The translations under genes and the position numbers were made by a program. Shown one piece after another: positions 38,675 through 48,862 of a stretch of 64,000 bases of DNA. Source of the stretch: Actinomycetospora straminea (GTDB lineage: Bacteria; Actinomycetota; Actinomycetes; Mycobacteriales; Pseudonocardiaceae); the NCBI RefSeq assembly GCF_028737255.1, contig NZ_JAQZAN010000021.1, forward strand, positions 1 through 64,000, given 5' to 3'. The notes below the pieces were generated by a model. It worked only from the letters and a program-made list of their open reading frames with translations. It searched no databases and was not told the DNA's origin. Every line of letters begins with the position of its first letter. Positions within the stretch are counted from its first letter, which is position 1.

Positions 38675-38765
38675 GCCGGGGACGATAGCCCGGACGGACG
38701 CCTCCGCCCGGGAGGCGCGCGGCGGCGCGTCGGGGCACGTGCCCGCGTCGTGAGGGCGCCGCGCG

Positions 38766-38771
38766 TAGGCT
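38766..38771 (+). promoter_or_regulatory. -10 box (TAGGCT) for a leaderless transcript
   Basis: TAGGCT ends 8 bases before the GTG at 38780, which places the expected transcription start at or next to the start codon. This both supports the GTG choice and suggests a leaderless mRNA, common in actinobacteria. Confidence 0.55.
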
Positions 38772-38779
38772 CACCGCTC

Positions 38780-39298
38780 GTGACCAGGAGCGCGAGCCGC
38801 CGGGGCAGCACGCCGGCGTCCGGGCCCGGGGCCGGCTCGACGTCCGGCCCGCGCCGTCGCCGCCGCGACCGCCGGGGCCGCGGCCTGCGGATGCCGCTGT
38901 ACCCGTCGGGCTCCCCCGCCGCGCGCACACGCGCCGAGCGCTTCGACGCCCTCGTGCTCGAGGCGCTCGAGCCCATCGAGGAGCGCTGGAGCGCCGAGCT
39001 CGCCGACCTCGACGTCGCGGTCGACGACGTGCCCGAGGTGCCCGCCGGCCCCCAGGGCTCGCCGGTGGACGACGACGCCGTGCTCGGCGACGGCGAGGTG
39101 CCCCTGGCGCGGCTGGTGCCCGCGGGCATGGACCGCCGTGGCGCGGTGACCCGGGCGCGCATCGTGCTCTACCGCCGCCCGCTCGAGGCCCGCGCGCTCG
39201 ACGGCGAGGACCTCGCCGACCTGCTGCACGACGTGCTCGTCGAGCAGGTGGCGGGCTACCTCGGCGTCGAGCCGGACACCATCTCCGGAGACGAATAG
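38780..39298 (+). CDS. metallopeptidase-like family protein (DUF1025/Rv3259-type)
   Basis: The family has a zincin-like fold with HExxH near the C-terminus. In this 172-residue protein the corresponding helix reads LLHDVLVEQVAGYLG, so the first His is kept but the second and the Glu are lost. Catalysis by the usual route is unlikely. An Arg-rich N-terminal tail of about 35 residues precedes the LRMPLYPSGSP motif and RAERFDALVLEALEPIE helix. It diverges from DUF3499 and converges on the VOC gene. Confidence 0.75.
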   Translation: MTRSASRRGSTPASGPGAGSTSGPRRRRRDRRGRGLRMPLYPSGSPAARTRAERFDALVLEALEPIEERWSAELADLDVAVDDVPEVPAGPQGSPVDDDAVLGDGEVPLARLVPAGMDRRGAVTRARIVLYRRPLEARALDGEDLADLLHDVLVEQVAGYLGVEPDTISGDE

Positions 39299-39315
39299 GT
39301 GACCACTCGGCGCGA

Positions 39316-39699
39316 CTAACCGTGGTGGACGGCTTCGACGTTGTGGCCGTCGGGGTCGCGCAGGAAGACCGCGTAGTAGCCCGGGTGGTACTCGGGGAAG
39401 ACGCGCGGGGCGTGCAGGACCTCCGCCCCGTGGGCGAGCGCGGCCTCGTGCACGGCGTCGACCGCGGCCCGGTCGGGCGCGGCGAACGCGACGTGCAGCT
39501 CCTGGGCCACGGCGTCGCCGGGCGCGAGCCAGAAGTCCGGGTGGGACCCGCCGGTGGTCATGCCCACGACCTCGGGCGCACCCGGCGGGCCGGTGGGGAT
39601 GCGCAGGCCCACGGCCATGCGCAGCGGTGCGAACACCGCGCTGTAGAAGGCGACGGAGGTCTCGACGTCACCGCAGGGGAATCCGACGTGGTCGAACAT
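39316..39699 (-). CDS. VOC/glyoxalase superfamily protein
   Basis: A single VOC unit of 127 residues: FDHVGFPCGDVETSVAFYSAV at the start, ELHVAFAAPDRAAVDAVH in the middle, and YYAVFLRDPDGHNVEAVHH at the end with metal-ligand-like His and Glu. Start ATG at 39699; a much longer frame upstream is an antisense-like shadow of the glycosyltransferase gene. Substrate unknown. Confidence 0.88.
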   Translation of the reverse strand: MFDHVGFPCGDVETSVAFYSAVFAPLRMAVGLRIPTGPPGAPEVVGMTTGGSHPDFWLAPGDAVAQELHVAFAAPDRAAVDAVHEAALAHGAEVLHAPRVFPEYHPGYYAVFLRDPDGHNVEAVHHG

Positions 39700-39749
39700 G
39701 CCGCGGAGACTAGGGCCGACCCCCGACAGCGCCGGTCGGACCGACGGTC

Positions 39750-42700
39750 CTAGTCCAGCCGGCGACGGGACGGCAGCGCCGAGAGCGCGGTGAACAGCAC
39801 CAGCGCGAGCTGGAGCAGCAGGAGCAGCAGGCGCCCGTCCTCGTCGCGGTCGACGACGACGGCCCCGCCGCCCGGCGGCACGGCGACGCCGACGAGGTGG
39901 CCCCACGCGGGCACCACCGGGGCCGCGACGCCGCCGACGGTCGCCGACCAGCCCGACTCGAGCTCGGCGGCGACGACGAGGAGCCGGCGGTCGGCACCCG
40001 GCGACACGCGCACGGCCACGGTGGGCAGGTCCGAGGGCACGGTGGTCAGCCCGGCGGGGCGGCGCGGGGCGGCCCGGGCCTCGGTCGCGTCGTCGGACAC
40101 CGGCGGCTCGAGCAGCACGGCCCCGGCCACCGGCAGGGCGACGCGCGCGGTGGGCCGCCCGTCCGAGACCGGCGGCGCGTCGGCGAGCAACGGTCCCGCG
40201 GCCGCGCGCACGGCACGGGCGGTCCGGTCGTCGGGCAGGACGACGAGCCCGGTGCCACCGGTCGCGAGCTCGGCGACGCCCGCCTGCGCGGTGGCCGGGT
40301 CGCCGGAGAGCAGGGCGCGCACGTCGCGCTGCAGGCGGGCGGGCGAGGCGCCGACCGGGGCGAGGTCGTCGTCGCCGTAGCGCGGCAGCTCGGGGCCGGC
40401 GCGGCGGGTGGTGTCCTCCTCGCGGGTCACGACGACCACGCGGGCCCCCGACCGTTCGAGCTCCGCCGCCACGGTCCGGTCGAGCGCCGGCGCGGCGGTG
40501 CCGGCGAGCGGGCCGGCCCCGCCGCGCAGCACGGTGGCGACGGCGAGCACCACGACCGCGGTCGCCACCACCGGCACGGCGATGCCCCGCGCCCGGGCGC
40601 TGCGGTCGCCGGCGCCCGGGGCGCGCGAGCGCAGGCGTCCGGCCAGGACCGAGGCGCCCGCCCCGGCCCGCTCGACCGCGCCGGCGAGGCGCCCGCCGAG
40701 GCCGGCGCCCCCGAGGTCGAGCTCGGACTCGCCGCGCCGGGCCGGGCCCCGGTCGACCGGGTCGCGGCGGCCCAGCAGGCGCCCGAGCGGCTCGGTCCGC
40801 GACGCCGCGACCTGCGCGAGGAGGCTCCACACCGCCCCGCACGCGGCGACGGCGAGCGCGGGACCCGTCCAGCCCGGGCGCGGGTCGCCGCCGGCGAGCG
40901 GTACCAGCGCGAACGACCCGACGACGCCCGCGGCGACGATGCCGAGCAGCAGCAGCGCGAGCCCGGGCACCGCGGCCTTCCGGGGCGCCACCAGCGCGCC
41001 GCCGACCGCCGCCACCACGAGCACGAGGCCCGTCCAGGGCAGCGTCGCGGGGCCGCCGGGGTCGAGCGAGAGCACGTCGAGCGCGGACACGAAACGCTCG
41101 GGCACGGTCGACCCGGTGCCGTGCAGCAGCACCTCGGGCGCCGCGAGGAGCACCGTCGGCCACGGCAGCAGCAGGAGGACCGGCAGCACGACGACGACCG
41201 CGAGCGACATCGCCCGGCGCCCGGCCGCGCGGGGCGGCGCCGGCACGAGGACGAAGCCGATCACCACGACGACCAGCACCAGCACGTGCACCAGCGGCGC
41301 GAAGGCGCTGACGATGCCGAGGGCGAGCGCCGTGCCCGCCGCGGTGCTCCACCACGAGCCGCGCCGGCCCGTCGTGCGCACCCCGCGCAGCACCGCGACC
41401 ACCCCGGCCAGCACCAGCGGCAGCAGCACCGCGGCCACGACGCCGTCGAGGCGCCCCTGGGCGACCGCGCCCGTGGTGATGCCGAGCAGGGCGTAGACCG
41501 CGGCCGCGAGGGCCCGCAGCACCCGGCCGACCCGCAGCTCGCGCGTCGCGAGGTACGCCGACAGGCCCGCCAGCGGCAGCGCGGCGACGAGCAGGAGCGA
41601 CACCGCGGCCGGCGGGCCGCCGACCGGCCACGCGGGGCCGCCCAGCACGCCGACCACCGCGAGCGCCGCCGGGACGGGTGCGCCGGTGCCGCCGGCGATC
41701 GGGTGCCAGCCGGCGAGGTAGGTCGACCAGAGCTCGCGCAGGCCCGGGACCTCGGCGATCCGCCCGCCGGCGAGGTCGAGCCCGAGGCGCGCGCGCTGCG
41801 TCACCAGCGAGACGAGCGTCAGCCCGACGACGAGCAGCAGCGGCGGGGCGAGGAGCAGCTCGCGTGCCACCCGGCCCGGCGTGACCGGGACGTAGACGAC
41901 CCGTTCCCCGTCGGGTGCGGGCCGGGGGTCGCTCGGCCGGATCGGTGCGACGGCCTCGGTGGGGGGCTCCGACCAGGACGAGGCGTCCGCCGGCGCCCGG
42001 GGGCCGGGCAGCGCGACCGCCAGGGACTCCCCCGGGCGGCGCAGGCCCGCGGTCCGACGCCGGCGCAGCGCCGCGCCCGCCGGGAGCGCCTCGGGGCCGA
42101 CCGCACGGCGGCGTCCGGCGTCGTCGGCGGCCTCGTCCTCGCGGGACCCGGCCCGTCCGGTGCGCTCCGCCCACTCGGGCAGGCGGCCGAGCTCGAGCTC
42201 CTCGCGCAGCCGCCCGCGCACGAGCGAGGTCATCCCGCCACGCACGGCGTTGCGCAGGCGCGTGGTGCGGCTGGTCAGCAGGCCGCGCAGCTCGCGGGGC
42301 AGCGCCGTCGCCCCGGTGCTGCGCCGGCGGCGCGCGTCGGCGAGGTCGGCGATGCCCGGGCCGGACCCGAGCACCCGCGCCAGGCCCGCGAGCTCCGCGC
42401 CCGCCGCCCGCGCCCGGCGCACGAGCAGCAGCCCGAGCGCGCGCATCACCGCGAGCACCGGCAGGCGCACGAGGCCCAGCACGAAGGCAGGGCTCGAGCA
42501 GTTGGCGAGGAAGGTCCGCACGCCGTGGGCGCGGTCGGTGGCCCGGTAGCGGGGGTCGACGCCGGCGGTGTCGAGCGGGCGCACCCGGGTGGTGAGCGCC
42601 CGGGCGTGGCGCAACCGCGCCGACGGCGCGCACAGGACGAGCCCGCCGGCGCGGTTGACGCGCCAGCCGTAGTCGACGTCCTCGCGCAGCAGGCCGAGCG

Positions 42701-43358
42701 CGGTGTCGTAGCCGCCGAGGGAGTCCCACTCGCGGCGACGCACCAGCGAACCCGCCGACCCGACCGCGAGGACCTCGGAGTTGGTCGCGAACTGGCCGAG
42801 GTCGAGCTCGTCGGCGCCGATGCCGGTCTGCCGCGAGCCGGAGGCGTCGATGGAGACACCGGCCTCGACGACGAGGCGGGGGTCGTCCCAGTCGAGGCAC
42901 AGCGGGCCGAGGACGGCGGCCGACGGGGAGGCGGCGGCGACCGAGAGCAGGACCTCGAGGCAGTCCGGGGCGGGGGCGGCGTCGTCGTGGAGGACCCAGA
43001 GCCAGTCCCCGCTCCCCCTGTCGGCGTGCTCCCCTCGCTGCCCGACCGAGGCATTGCGGCCCCAGCGCCGGTCGGCGTCGTCGACCGCGGTGTGGACGGC
43101 CTCGGCGAAGCCGGTGTCGCGGGGCATGCGCAGGACGACGTCGACCTGGTTGCTCGCCGCGAGGACGCCCGCCGTGCCGTCGGTGGACCCGGTGTCGACC
43201 GCGACCACCCAGCGCGGCCGCCGCGTCAGGCGCGCCAGCGCGTCGAGCGTGCCCCGGAGCCAGGTCTCGCCGTCGTGGCAGACGAGGACGGCCAGGACCG
43301 GCGTCGATGCCCGTGCCGATGCCCGTGTCGATACCGCCGTCGGGGAGGGTCGAGCCAC
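39750..43358 (-). CDS. very large GT2 glycosyltransferase with polytopic membrane domain
   Basis: Residues about 20-300 are a GT-A glycosyltransferase domain: AVLVCHDGETWLRGTL, VAVDTGSTDGT near 55, WVLHDDAAPAPD near 121 with the DD metal motif, and LLREDVDYGWRVNRAG near 222. An Arg-rich stretch leads to about 10-12 hydrophobic segments (residues ~500-850), and the last ~250 residues form a probably extracytoplasmic domain ending in one more helix. 1202 residues. Actinobacterial homologues sit next to whiB2 and are suspected in cell-wall glycan work, but the donor and acceptor are unknown. Confidence 0.88.
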   Translation of the reverse strand: MARPSPTAVSTRASARASTPVLAVLVCHDGETWLRGTLDALARLTRRPRWVVAVDTGSTDGTAGVLAASNQVDVVLRMPRDTGFAEAVHTAVDDADRRWGRNASVGQRGEHADRGSGDWLWVLHDDAAPAPDCLEVLLSVAAASPSAAVLGPLCLDWDDPRLVVEAGVSIDASGSRQTGIGADELDLGQFATNSEVLAVGSAGSLVRRREWDSLGGYDTALGLLREDVDYGWRVNRAGGLVLCAPSARLRHARALTTRVRPLDTAGVDPRYRATDRAHGVRTFLANCSSPAFVLGLVRLPVLAVMRALGLLLVRRARAAGAELAGLARVLGSGPGIADLADARRRRSTGATALPRELRGLLTSRTTRLRNAVRGGMTSLVRGRLREELELGRLPEWAERTGRAGSREDEAADDAGRRRAVGPEALPAGAALRRRRTAGLRRPGESLAVALPGPRAPADASSWSEPPTEAVAPIRPSDPRPAPDGERVVYVPVTPGRVARELLLAPPLLLVVGLTLVSLVTQRARLGLDLAGGRIAEVPGLRELWSTYLAGWHPIAGGTGAPVPAALAVVGVLGGPAWPVGGPPAAVSLLLVAALPLAGLSAYLATRELRVGRVLRALAAAVYALLGITTGAVAQGRLDGVVAAVLLPLVLAGVVAVLRGVRTTGRRGSWWSTAAGTALALGIVSAFAPLVHVLVLVVVVIGFVLVPAPPRAAGRRAMSLAVVVVLPVLLLLPWPTVLLAAPEVLLHGTGSTVPERFVSALDVLSLDPGGPATLPWTGLVLVVAAVGGALVAPRKAAVPGLALLLLGIVAAGVVGSFALVPLAGGDPRPGWTGPALAVAACGAVWSLLAQVAASRTEPLGRLLGRRDPVDRGPARRGESELDLGGAGLGGRLAGAVERAGAGASVLAGRLRSRAPGAGDRSARARGIAVPVVATAVVVLAVATVLRGGAGPLAGTAAPALDRTVAAELERSGARVVVVTREEDTTRRAGPELPRYGDDDLAPVGASPARLQRDVRALLSGDPATAQAGVAELATGGTGLVVLPDDRTARAVRAAAGPLLADAPPVSDGRPTARVALPVAGAVLLEPPVSDDATEARAAPRRPAGLTTVPSDLPTVAVRVSPGADRRLLVVAAELESGWSATVGGVAAPVVPAWGHLVGVAVPPGGGAVVVDRDEDGRLLLLLLQLALVLFTALSALPSRRRLD

Positions 43359-43482
43359 GCGCGCCGTCCTTCCCCTCGGGCCACCACCCGAGGGCGCCCA
43401 CGCTGCGGTCCGGCGTCCGAGACTAGGACCCGCCCCGGACGGGGGACGGCCGGGGTGTCAGACGGCCCCGCGCGCTGCCCCG

Positions 43483-43851
43483 CTAGACCGCGCGACGCTT
43501 GAGGCGCCGGCGCTCGCGCTCGGACAGCCCGCCCCAGATCCCGAACCGCTCGTCGTGGCCCAGCGCGTACTCGAGGCACTCGCTGCGGACCTCGCAGCTG
43601 TTGCAGATCTGCTTGGCCTCCCGGGTGCTGCCGCCCTTCTCGGGGAAGAACGCCTCCGGGTCGGTCTGCGCGCAGAGGGCGCGCTCCTGCCACTCCTGCT
43701 CGTCCTCGGTCACCATGGCGAGCTCGGACAGGACGTCCCGCAGCCCCGCCCTCGGTGCCTGTGCCGGACCCGCCGGGCTCACCGCCCAGCCGTGCTCCGC
43801 TCCGTGCCCCTGGCTGCCCAGCACCACCGACCCGCTCTCCGCAGCGTTCAC
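43483..43851 (-). CDS. whiB2: WhiB-family iron-sulfur regulator (WhiB2/WhmD-type)
   Basis: WhiB proteins bind a 4Fe-4S cluster and sigma factor and control division or sporulation. Cys60, Cys83, Cys86 and Cys92 form the cluster motif; GIWGG near residue 104 and the basic ERERRRLKRR tail are intact. GTG 43851 is chosen because GAGGAGGG lies 5 bases upstream; the resulting 122 residues resemble the long N-terminal form of mycobacterial WhmD. Synteny with fbiA-fbiB and manB supports the WhiB2 assignment. Confidence 0.93.
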   Translation of the reverse strand: MNAAESGSVVLGSQGHGAEHGWAVSPAGPAQAPRAGLRDVLSELAMVTEDEQEWQERALCAQTDPEAFFPEKGGSTREAKQICNSCEVRSECLEYALGHDERFGIWGGLSERERRRLKRRAV

Positions 43852-44077
43852 GACGCCCTCCTCGCCTCGACTCCCCCGGCCCCCCGCCTGAGCGGACGAG
43901 GCGTCGGCCCCGCACCGACGTGTCATCGCGTAGGAATTACACCGGTGTCGTTCCATCCGGGTCAAGCCGGGGGCCTCGTCCGGCCGCATGTCGCGACGAC
44001 CGGTCGTCACGTGCGGTGAGCGTCATGCTCTGTCCGTAGCAACGAACGCTCAAACCTCATCGGGGAGACTGGTCCGT

Positions 44078-44839
44078 GTGGCCCCACGCTCACGCCTGCG
44101 CTCCCCGGTCAGCCCCATCTTCCTGGTCCTCGTGGCCCTCACGGCCGCCGGGGGCGCCCTGACCCTCGTGCCCGCGGAGGGCGCGGTCATCGGCGGCACG
44201 GTGCTGCTGGTGCTCGCCGGGTGGGCGGTCTCGCTGTGCCTGCACGAGTTCTCCCACGCCCTGACCGCCGACCGCTGCGGCGACCACTCGGTCCGCGCGC
44301 TGGGCTACCTGACCCTCGACATCCGCCGTTACGCCAACATCGGGCTCACGCTCGTGCTGCCGCTGCTGTTCCTGCTGCTCGGCGGCATCCCGCTGCCCGG
44401 CGGGGCGGTGTGGATCCAGCGCGCCGCCCTGCGCTCGCGGCCCGCGATCAGCGCGGTGTCGCTGGCCGGGCCGCTGGCGAACCTCGTGCTCGCGGCCCTC
44501 ATCGCGATCGCCGTGGTGCTCACGGCGCCGCCGCTGCCGCTCGCCGCCGCCCTGATGTTCCTGGGCCTGATCCAGGTCCTGACGTTCGTGCTCAACCTGC
44601 TGCCGGTGCCGGGGCTGGACGGCTGGGGCGTCATCGACCCCTACCTGCCCTACCGCACGCGCGCCGCCGCGGCCCGGATCGCGCCCTACGCGCCGATCGC
44701 CTTCATCCTGATCATCTTCTTCGTCCCGTACGCCTCGGCGCTGCTGTTCACCGTGGCCGACGCCGTCTTCGGCCTCGTCGGCGGCGACTCCGCCCTCTCC
44801 GGGCTCGGCGGTGCGCAGTTCACCGAGCTGCTGCGCTGA
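44078..44839 (+). CDS. site-2 protease (M50-like) membrane metalloprotease
   Basis: A 253-residue protein with about six membrane segments. The catalytic HEFSH (residues 56-60) lies in the second hydrophobic block, and the third zinc ligand is in NLLPVPGLDGWG near residue 182. It lacks PDZ and CBS domains. M50 proteases cleave within membranes, often releasing anti-sigma factors; the substrate here is unknown. The GTG at 44078 with GGGGAG upstream is preferred. It precedes fbiA by about 80 bases and may be read with it. Confidence 0.88.
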   Translation: MAPRSRLRSPVSPIFLVLVALTAAGGALTLVPAEGAVIGGTVLLVLAGWAVSLCLHEFSHALTADRCGDHSVRALGYLTLDIRRYANIGLTLVLPLLFLLLGGIPLPGGAVWIQRAALRSRPAISAVSLAGPLANLVLAALIAIAVVLTAPPLPLAAALMFLGLIQVLTFVLNLLPVPGLDGWGVIDPYLPYRTRAAAARIAPYAPIAFILIIFFVPYASALLFTVADAVFGLVGGDSALSGLGGAQFTELLR

Positions 44840-44921
44840 TCCCACCCGGCACCCACCCGACGCGGCGCGGGGGTGCCCCGCAGGAGGACGATCGGGGCCG
44901 AGCCGTCGAGAGGAGCACCCG

Positions 44922-45875
44922 GTGCAGGTCACCGTTCTGGTCGGGGGCGTCGGGGGCGCCCGCTTCCTGCAGGGCGTCAAGGCCGCCGCCGGTCCCGGCG
45001 ACACCATCCGCGCCGTCGTCAACGTCGGCGACGACATCTGGATGCACGGGCTGCGCGTCTGCCCCGACCTCGACACGTGCATGTACACCCTCGGGGCGGG
45101 CATCGACACCGAGAAGGGCTGGGGCCGCGCCAAGGAGACGTGGTCGGTGCGCGAGGAGCTCGAGGCCTACGGCGCCGACCCGACGTGGTTCGGGCTGGGC
45201 GACCGCGACGTCGCGACCCACCTCGTGCGGACCCGGATGCTGCGCGCCGGCTACCCGCTCTCGCAGGTCACGACGGCGCTGTGCCACCGCTGGGCGCCGG
45301 GGGTCGACCTGATCCCCGCCAGCGACGACCGCATCGAGACCCACGTCGTGGTGGACGACCCGGCCGACGGCCGCCGCAAGGCGATCCACTTCCAGGAGTG
45401 GTGGGTGCGCCACCGCGCGGCGCTGCCCGCGCACTCGTTCGCCTCGGTGGGGCGCGACGAGGCCACCGCCTGCCCCGACGCGCTCGCCGCGGTCGCCGAC
45501 GCCGACGTGGTGCTCGTGGCGCCGTCGAACCCGGTGGTCAGCGTCAACACCATCGTCGACGTGCCGGGGATGCGCCCGGCGCTCACCGCAGCCCCCGCCA
45601 AGGTCGTCGGGGTGTCGCCGATCGTCGGCGGGCACGCGGTGCGCGGGATGGCGGAGGCGTGCCTCGCAGCGGTCGACGTGCCGGTGACCGCCGAGGGCGT
45701 CGGGCGCTGGTACGGATCGCGGGCCACCGGCGGGCTGCTCGACGGCTGGCTCGTCGCGCCCGGCGACGGCGCCGAGGTGCCCGGCGTCGCGGTGCGCGAG
45801 GTGCCGCTGATGATGACCGACCCGGACACCACCGCCGCGATGGTGCGGGCGGCGTACGAGGTGGCGGGTGTCTGA
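44922..45875 (+). CDS. fbiA: 2-phospho-L-lactate (phosphoenolpyruvate) transferase, F420 synthesis
   Basis: Transfers the lactyl/PEP phosphate moiety to Fo, making (dehydro) F420-0. The N-terminal nucleotide loop [32 protein letters not shown], the [12 protein letters not shown] motif and [11 protein letters not shown] strand are characteristic of CofD/FbiA. GTG at 44922 follows GAGAGGAG. It has 317 residues and overlaps fbiB by 8 bases, giving a tightly coupled pair. F420 is used by actinobacterial reductases. Confidence 0.96.
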   Translation: MQVTVLVGGVGGARFLQGVKAAAGPGDTIRAVVNVGDDIWMHGLRVCPDLDTCMYTLGAGIDTEKGWGRAKETWSVREELEAYGADPTWFGLGDRDVATHLVRTRMLRAGYPLSQVTTALCHRWAPGVDLIPASDDRIETHVVVDDPADGRRKAIHFQEWWVRHRAALPAHSFASVGRDEATACPDALAAVADADVVLVAPSNPVVSVNTIVDVPGMRPALTAAPAKVVGVSPIVGGHAVRGMAEACLAAVDVPVTAEGVGRWYGSRATGGLLDGWLVAPGDGAEVPGVAVREVPLMMTDPDTTAAMVRAAYEVAGV

Positions 45876-47304
45876 GGTGCCACCCGGCGCAGCGGAGGTC
45901 ACCGCCGATGCGTCGGACGCCGCGGGGGCGTCCCTCGCTCCCCCGCGGGGCGACCACGCCGCGGACGGGCTGACGCTCTGGGGCGTCCGCGGGCTCCCCG
46001 AGTTCCGGCCCGGCGACGACCTCGCCGCGGCGCTCGCCACGGCGCTCGACGGCACGCTCGCCGACGGCGACGTGCTCGTCGTGACCTCGAAGGTGCTCTC
46101 GAAGGTCGAGGGCCGGCTGGTCACCGTGCCGTCCGACCCCGACGCGCGCGACGCCGCCCGCCGCGCGCTGATCGACCGCGAGACCGTGCGCCTGCTCGCG
46201 ACGAAGGGCCGCACCAAGATCGTCGCCAACCCGCTCGGCATCGTGCAGGCCGCCGCCGGGATCGACGCCTCGAACGTCGCCGGCGACGAGGTCGCGCTGC
46301 TGCCCGAGGACCCCGACGCCTCGGCCGCCGCCCTGCGCGCCGCGCTGCGCGAGCGGCTCGGGGTCGACGTCGCGGTGGTCGTCACCGACACCATGGGCCG
46401 CACCTGGCGGACCGGCCAGACCGACGCCGCGATCGGCGCGGCGGGCCTCGAGGTGGTGCACGCCTACGGCGGAGCGGTCGACGCGCAGGGCAACGAGCTG
46501 GTCGTCACCGAGGTGGCGGTGGCCGACGAGGTCGCGGCGGCCGCGGATCTCGTCAAGGGCAAGCTCGGCGGGGTGCCCGTCGCGGTGGTGCGCGGGCTGC
46601 CCGCGGCGCTGCGCTCGGAGACCGCGCGGGGCGCGGACCTCGTGCGCCCGGTCGAGGAGGACCTGTTCTGGCTGGGCACGGACGAGGCGCTGGCGCGGGG
46701 CCGTGAACAGGGACGGCGCGAGGCGGTCCCGGCCCGGCGGTCGGTGCGCGCCTTCGCGCCCGACCCCGTCGACCCCGCGGCCCTGCGCCGGGCGGGCGCC
46801 GCGGCGCTGACCGCGCCCGCCCCGCACCACACCCGTCCGGTGCGGTTCGTGCACCTGGCCGCGCCCGACGTCCGCACCCGGCTGCTCGACGCGATGGCCG
46901 AGGCCTGGCGCGCCGACCTGCGCGGCGACGGGTTCGCCGAGGACGCCGTCGCCCGCCGCGTCGCCCGCGGTGACCTGTTGCGCGCCGCACCGGAGGTCGT
47001 GCTGCCGTTCCTCGTCCTCGAGGGCGCCCACGCCTACCCCGACGCCCGGCGCGCCGCGGCCGAGCACACGATGTTCACCGTCGCCGGCGGCGCGGCGGTC
47101 CAGGGGCTGCTCGTGGCGCTGGCCGCCGAGGGGCTCGGCTCGTGCTGGGTGTCGTCCACGATCTTCGCGCCGGACGTCGTCCGCGCCGAGCTGGACCTGC
47201 CCGCCGACTGGGAGCCCCTCGGCGCGGTCGCCGTCGGGCACCCCGCCTCCGCGCCGCCCCCGCGCGGCGCACTCGCCGTCGACGACCGGTGGGTGGAGCG
47301 GTGA
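45868..47304 (+). CDS. fbiB: bifunctional F420-0 gamma-glutamyl ligase / nitroreductase-domain reductase FbiB
   Basis: The N-terminal ~260 residues are the F420:glutamyl ligase (CofE) domain, with [13 protein letters not shown] near residue 70, [21 protein letters not shown] near 115 and [17 protein letters not shown] near 170. The C-terminal ~200 residues are an FMN-binding nitroreductase-like domain (RRSVRAF near 290, ending HPASAPP), which in mycobacteria reduces dehydro-F420-0. The full fusion is intact at 478 residues. Nudix gene overlaps the stop with GTGA. Confidence 0.96.
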   Translation: MSEVPPGAAEVTADASDAAGASLAPPRGDHAADGLTLWGVRGLPEFRPGDDLAAALATALDGTLADGDVLVVTSKVLSKVEGRLVTVPSDPDARDAARRALIDRETVRLLATKGRTKIVANPLGIVQAAAGIDASNVAGDEVALLPEDPDASAAALRAALRERLGVDVAVVVTDTMGRTWRTGQTDAAIGAAGLEVVHAYGGAVDAQGNELVVTEVAVADEVAAAADLVKGKLGGVPVAVVRGLPAALRSETARGADLVRPVEEDLFWLGTDEALARGREQGRREAVPARRSVRAFAPDPVDPAALRRAGAAALTAPAPHHTRPVRFVHLAAPDVRTRLLDAMAEAWRADLRGDGFAEDAVARRVARGDLLRAAPEVVLPFLVLEGAHAYPDARRAAAEHTMFTVAGGAAVQGLLVALAAEGLGSCWVSSTIFAPDVVRAELDLPADWEPLGAVAVGHPASAPPPRGALAVDDRWVER

Positions 47305-47903
47305 GCGACCCCGAGCTCGACCCGGCCCTCGAGCCCGCCGGCGACCGGACCCTGGCCGCGACCACCCGGGCCGCGGTGTCGACCGCCGCGGTGCACGCCG
47401 ACGCGCGCGCCGTGCTCGACCGCTGGCGCCCGGCGCTCCGCGATGTCGACTCCGTGCGCCAGGCGCTGCTGTCCTACCTCGACGCCCGCCCCGACGCCTG
47501 CTCGCGCTCCTGCGCGCCCGGGCACCTGACGGCGTCGACGCTCGTGCTCGACGCCGCCGGCGAGCACGCCCTGCTGACCCTGCACCCGCGCATCGGGGCG
47601 TGGATCCAGCTCGGCGGGCACATCGAGCCCGACGACACCACCCTCGCCGGGGCCGCACTGCGCGAGGCGACCGAGGAGTCCGGCATCCCGGGCCTCGTGC
47701 TCGATCCCGAGCCCGTGCACGCCGAGGTCCACGCGCTGACCTGCTCGCTCGGCGTGCCCACCCGCCACCTCGACGTCCGCTTCGTCGCCCACGCCCCGCC
47801 CGGCGCGGTGGAGTCGATCAGCGAGGAGTCGCTGGACCTGCGCTGGTGGCGGCTCGCCGAGCTGCCCGACGACGTCGCGTTCGGGCGTGCGCTCTCGCCC
47901 TGA
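47301..47903 (+). CDS. Nudix hydrolase
   Basis: The Nudix box is present in the variant common in actinobacteria: [18 protein letters not shown] followed by ATEESGI, near residues 109-133, with one residue more than the canonical spacing. The length is 200 residues, with a helical N-terminal ~75 residues containing a [13 protein letters not shown] segment. GTG 47301 overlaps the fbiB stop by four bases, suggesting a translationally coupled role. Substrate unknown; a nucleoside diphosphate derivative is expected. Confidence 0.9.
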   Translation: MSDPELDPALEPAGDRTLAATTRAAVSTAAVHADARAVLDRWRPALRDVDSVRQALLSYLDARPDACSRSCAPGHLTASTLVLDAAGEHALLTLHPRIGAWIQLGGHIEPDDTTLAGAALREATEESGIPGLVLDPEPVHAEVHALTCSLGVPTRHLDVRFVAHAPPGAVESISEESLDLRWWRLAELPDDVAFGRALSP

Positions 47904-47914
47904 TCCTGGAGGGG

Positions 47915-48862
47915 TCAGTACGTCCGGTAGTCCTTGGGCGAGAAGCGGGGCCCGAAGCGCGGGCGCCGGAACCCCGAGGCCTCGATGTACCGCACGGCCC
48001 GCTGGCGCTGCGGCTTGTAGCAGGCCAGCACCTCGAGCATCCCGGCGTCGTCGAGCTTGCGGCCCACCAGGGCCCAGCCGACGGTCGACGGGATGTGGAA
48101 GTCGCCGACGCTGACGGCGTCGGGGTCGCCCCAGGAGCGCTGGGCCACCTCGGCGGCGGTCCACACCCCGATCCCCGGCACCTTGCGCAGCAGCGCCCGC
48201 CCGGCCTCGCCGCGCAGCTCGGCGGCCTTCTCCAGGCGGTGCGCGACGGTGGCGGCGGCGAGGATCGCGCGGCGGCGGGCCTGGTCGACGCCGGCGCGGT
48301 GCCACTCCCAGTCCGGGATCTCGCGGGTCCGACGCGGGGTCGGCGGCAGCTTCATCCGCCGCGGGGTCGGGCCCGGCGCGTCCTCGCCGAAGCGCCAGCA
48401 CAGCTCGCGGAACGACCGGCGCGCCTCGGTGCCCGTCACCTTCTGCTCGAGGATCGCGGGCAGCAGCTGGTCCCACACCGTGCGCGTGGCCCCGAGGCGC
48501 AGGCCCGGCATGCGCCGGCGGGCCTCGGCGACCAGCGGGTGGTGGCCGACGAAGCCGGCGTCGTCGTCCTCGGCGCCCAGCAGCGCCGGCACCCCGTCGA
48601 CGATCCACGCCGCGCCCGGCCCCCACGCCCGCGCCCGCACCTCGCCGTCCCGCCGCGACAGCGCGAGCGTCGCGGGGCCCTCGGGCGTCGGGGTGGCGCG
48701 CCACAGCTCGCCGCCGTGCGACCCCTCGAGGTCGGTGTGGAACGTCGGGTCGCCCTTGCCGCGACGCAGCGGGGCGATCAGCGCCCGCAGGTCGAGCACG
48801 AAGTCGGGCCGCCAGACCCGCTCCGCCTCCGGCGCCGCGACAGGGGGAGCCTCAGGCACCAC
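47915..48862 (-). CDS. DNA-3-methyladenine glycosylase (AlkA-like, HhH-GPD)
   Basis: Removes alkylated bases from DNA. The helix-hairpin-helix and catalytic region KVPGIGVWTAAEVAQRSWGD is followed by AVSVGDFHIPS with the catalytic Asp, near residues 218-250. The N-terminal half has an AlkA-like beta region and TVWDQLLPAILEQKVTGTEA. The length is 315 residues. Its start overlaps the manC-type stop by 11 bases, and its stop lies 11 bases from the convergent Nudix stop. Confidence 0.88.
   Translation of the reverse strand: MVPEAPPVAAPEAERVWRPDFVLDLRALIAPLRRGKGDPTFHTDLEGSHGGELWRATPTPEGPATLALSRRDGEVRARAWGPGAAWIVDGVPALLGAEDDDAGFVGHHPLVAEARRRMPGLRLGATRTVWDQLLPAILEQKVTGTEARRSFRELCWRFGEDAPGPTPRRMKLPPTPRRTREIPDWEWHRAGVDQARRRAILAAATVAHRLEKAAELRGEAGRALLRKVPGIGVWTAAEVAQRSWGDPDAVSVGDFHIPSTVGWALVGRKLDDAGMLEVLACYKPQRQRAVRYIEASGFRRPRFGPRFSPKDYRTY

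Noticed and set aside
39316..43401. A 1361-codon frame joining the VOC protein to sequence over the glycosyltransferase
   Set aside because: The VOC domain begins at the ATG at 39699; the upstream part is a frame-shifted shadow of the glycosyltransferase.
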